Assembly: GCA_024529925.1 (NCBI GenBank) | Contig: JAFEUB010001051.1 | Location: forward strand, 1,110,501 to 1,174,500 | DNA length: 64,000 nucleotides | Reading direction: 5' to 3' | DNA from: Ophthalmolycus amberensis | Lineage: Eukaryota > Chordata > Actinopteri > Perciformes > Zoarcidae | Shown here: in pieces, positions 62,901 to 64,000 of the stretch | Layout: the number at the start of each line of letters is the position of its first letter | How positions within the stretch are numbered: position 1 is the stretch's first letter | Program-made: the position numbers and the translations under genes | Notes under the pieces: generated by a model | Database searches by the model: none | Told to the model about the DNA's origin: nothing | What the model saw: the letters and a program-made list of their open reading frames with translations, nothing else

Positions 62901-63815
62901 ATACGTCAACTTGATGTTGGATATTTGGATTACAGTGTTTTGTCTAGTGTAGAGGAAATGCATACAAATAGAGGCGATGAGTGCTTGGTAATAAACGCGT
63001 CATTCATACATGATGGGCTTACATAATAGCCACAGTACTCAGTCCCAAACCTATACGTTCAGAATCTCCTTGGGTATTTCCTATATTCAATATCTGAAAG
63101 TTATCTCGAGTTCCAGATGCGTCAGGCAAACAAGATCAGATGTCAAAACAAACCTTATTCAAACATCTGTCAAATTGCGTAAACCAAGACCAAGGAGAAC
63201 ACAGTTCGAATCGTTACCGGCTACTTTCCACCGACAGGACACCTGTATTTATCCAACATAACATATTAAACATATTTTTATGCAAATTCGACTCCCTCAA
63301 CAAGTTATATACCTTCCTTTAAGCTTTCAACCACAGTGTGTTTGGCAGAGTCGAGCGGTGAACCAAGTGTAAAATGTTGAATTAATGGAAAAGCTCAATG
63401 TCGAATATACTCAAATATGGTCATGATTCGTGAGACCTTTTTGTTGAACTGAGGGAGACGTATATATTTGCAGACACGCGTTGAAAACTTAAACACACAT
63501 ATTTATACACGCAGTTCGGCGTAATTCTCTCCCTTCAACAGAACAACTCGCGTCGCTGCTAAAAAAAAGTCTCCAGAAAGCAAACGGAGACATAAAAAGT
63601 GCGAAGCAACATACACAACAGGTCGATACCGAGTACAATGAATACAGGATAAGTACACACTCGTTGTTAGAATACTCGTTAGCATAGATTTTCACCTACC
63701 TCGCAGTTGTAGTACGCGTTGCTCGGCTGGTTGCTCGTGTTGTCCTGTACAGAGGCGTTGCTGTCTCTCCTCCTCCAACTCTGAGCTCCAGCTCTCCTGC
63801 GTCACTTGTTGACAT
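50591..63815 (-). CDS. Large Ser/Thr/Pro-rich protein, five exons, function unknown
   Basis: Coding exons (- strand order): 63815-63700, 59303-59173, 59016-58830, 56556-56511, 55840-50591. All have good GT-AG sites, and the phases agree at each join, giving about 1,909 aa. The last exon alone encodes 1,749 residues. The sequence is rich in Ser, Thr, Pro and Asn, without signal peptide, membrane segment or catalytic motif, so it is probably largely disordered. Motif-like islands are 'RRVTWEDSVDLK' (about residue 1010), 'KIDQVFNRLRQTFSARRSDD' followed by 'FPWKWKRAS' (about 1420), 'KMRSKSLPRSLTRRLANWSS' and an acidic tail 'DESSDSSSDTTTDDEYYLE'. Basic SKSLPRSL and many SP/TP sites suggest a phosphorylated scaffold or cytoskeletal protein, but this is inference. 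I do not recognise the family. The last exon is very secure; the start exon is the least certain. It lies tail-to-tail with the myosin gene. Confidence 0.8.
59137..59160. repeat. (GT)n microsatellite beside exon 2
   Basis: Twelve GT units in the short 156-bp intron, only 12 bp past the donor of exon 59303-59173. Confidence 0.95.
59867..59928. repeat. (AT)n tract framed by ATCGAT
   Basis: About 23 AT units with TATCGATAT at both edges, so the whole block is self-complementary and could extrude as a cruciform. Confidence 0.95.
60838..61110 (+). repeat. Teleost interspersed repeat, copy 1 (GATTAATC/AAAATTGTTG family)
   Basis: Shows 'aaaactgtgagaaatgccca', 'ttgttttgtccaacaaaagt', 'aacccaaagatattc', 'aacatcaaaattgttgctga' and 'gattaatcaaccaattgag'. 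This order is familiar from a very common non-coding teleost repeat. A second, oppositely oriented set of similar motifs lies at 61870-62140. Confidence 0.6.
61490..62140. repeat. Further copies of the same repeat family, rearranged
   Basis: 'taatcgtttggtctataaaa' with 'tgtcagaaaacagagaag' (61520-61560) and 'ttgttaatcgataaacgctt' with 'agacactaaaatgtgaggat' and 'gatggttgcagcccgcc' (61855-62130) are parts of the same family. About 290 bp of unrelated sequence lies between the pieces. Confidence 0.5.
62141..63690. other. Intronic stretch without features
   Basis: Within the first intron of the - strand gene. Several open frames under 95 codons occur on both strands, but none has matching splice sites or recognisable content. 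Confidence 0.45.
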
Positions 63816-63864
63816 CCTATTTGAACCGGTTCGGTAAGCCTTCACTATTCGGGCGGACAAGACG

Positions 63865-63978
63865 ATGCACCTTAACAAAATGTCGTGTGGAATTAAGCGC
63901 AACTTTGACCTGCGGACAGGCAGTTTATGTCAATGTGTCACTGTGGAGGTGAAAGTTCAACACACTCCTGATTGTCAG
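63865..63978 (+). CDS. Possible divergent first coding exon, partial
   Basis: ATG at 63865 opens a frame of 38 codons (MHLNKMSCGIKRNFDLRTGS...) ending at a good donor (TGTCAG|GTGAGC, 63978/63979). The frame also stays open to the window edge. Its ATG is only 49 bp from that of the - strand gene, so a shared bidirectional promoter would need overlapping 5' ends. I do not recognise the peptide. It may be chance. Confidence 0.25.
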
Positions 63979-64000
63979 GTGAGCGGAACCAGTGCGACCA

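Larger units (their letters stand above)
55841..63699 (-). other. Introns of the - strand gene (four)
   Basis: Introns are 63699-59304 (4.4 kb), 59172-59017 (156 bp), 58829-56557 (2.3 kb) and 56510-55841 (670 bp). They hold a GT microsatellite adjoining exon 2, an (AT)n tract, and two or three old repeat copies near 60.8-62.1 kb. No other gene is seen inside them. A - strand open stretch at 57878-57669 with a possible donor could be a cassette exon but is not needed for a correct frame. Confidence 0.6.

Noticed and set aside
63700..63830. Alternative frame of exon 1 reading QESWSSELEEERQQRL, which looks like coiled coil
   Set aside because: It has no ATG after an upstream stop, and its phase would lead to a stop codon at the start of exon 3 of the gene.

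Overview
The window is nuclear DNA of a ray-finned fish, most likely a percomorph-like teleost. It has small GT-AG introns, many CA/GT and AT microsatellites, several interspersed repeat families typical of teleosts, and a complete vertebrate sarcomeric myosin gene. There are no operons, phage or CRISPR. About two thirds of it is intergenic or intronic and rich in transposable elements.

Layout. (1) Positions 1-7770 are intergenic with degenerate repeats and microsatellites. (2) 7773-9478 is a TA-flanked DNA transposon with a pogo-like transposase remnant and a 478-bp near-perfect palindrome. (3) 9480-20213 is intergenic, with repeats and one stretch that may be a conserved non-coding element. 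(4) 20214-27160 reads as a decayed PIF/Harbinger transposon. A CR1/L2-group LINE (about 20929-24963) splits its transposase, and a 299-bp solo LTR (25711-26009) with a 4-bp target duplication sits in its second half. (5) 28549-29859 is a non-autonomous hAT element with a perfect 8-bp target duplication, followed by a degenerate minisatellite. (6) 30.2-37.0 kb is intergenic.

(7) 37.0-48.1 kb on the + strand is a complete MYH6/MYH7-class (cardiac/slow) myosin heavy chain gene. It has a TATA box, two non-coding 5' exons, 37 coding exons (1,936 aa), a short 3' UTR and two AATAAA signals. I could assign every exon boundary; one intron uses a GC donor and one acceptor is a tandem AG.

(8) 49.9-63.8 kb on the - strand is a five-exon gene, tail-to-tail with the myosin. 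Its last exon alone carries 5,250 coding bases, and the predicted 1,909-aa protein is Ser/Thr/Pro-rich and mostly disordered-looking. I do not recognise the family. The short upstream exons are supported by splice sites and matching phases. A possible divergent first exon on the + strand lies at the right edge.

The myosin is the thick-filament motor of heart or slow muscle. No functional link between it and its convergent neighbour can be read from sequence. I see no clear new molecular system. The best leads are the unrecognised giant-exon protein, myosin residue Ala131 where Trp is expected, the possible splice variation beside myosin loop 2, the large palindrome and the nested transposon block.
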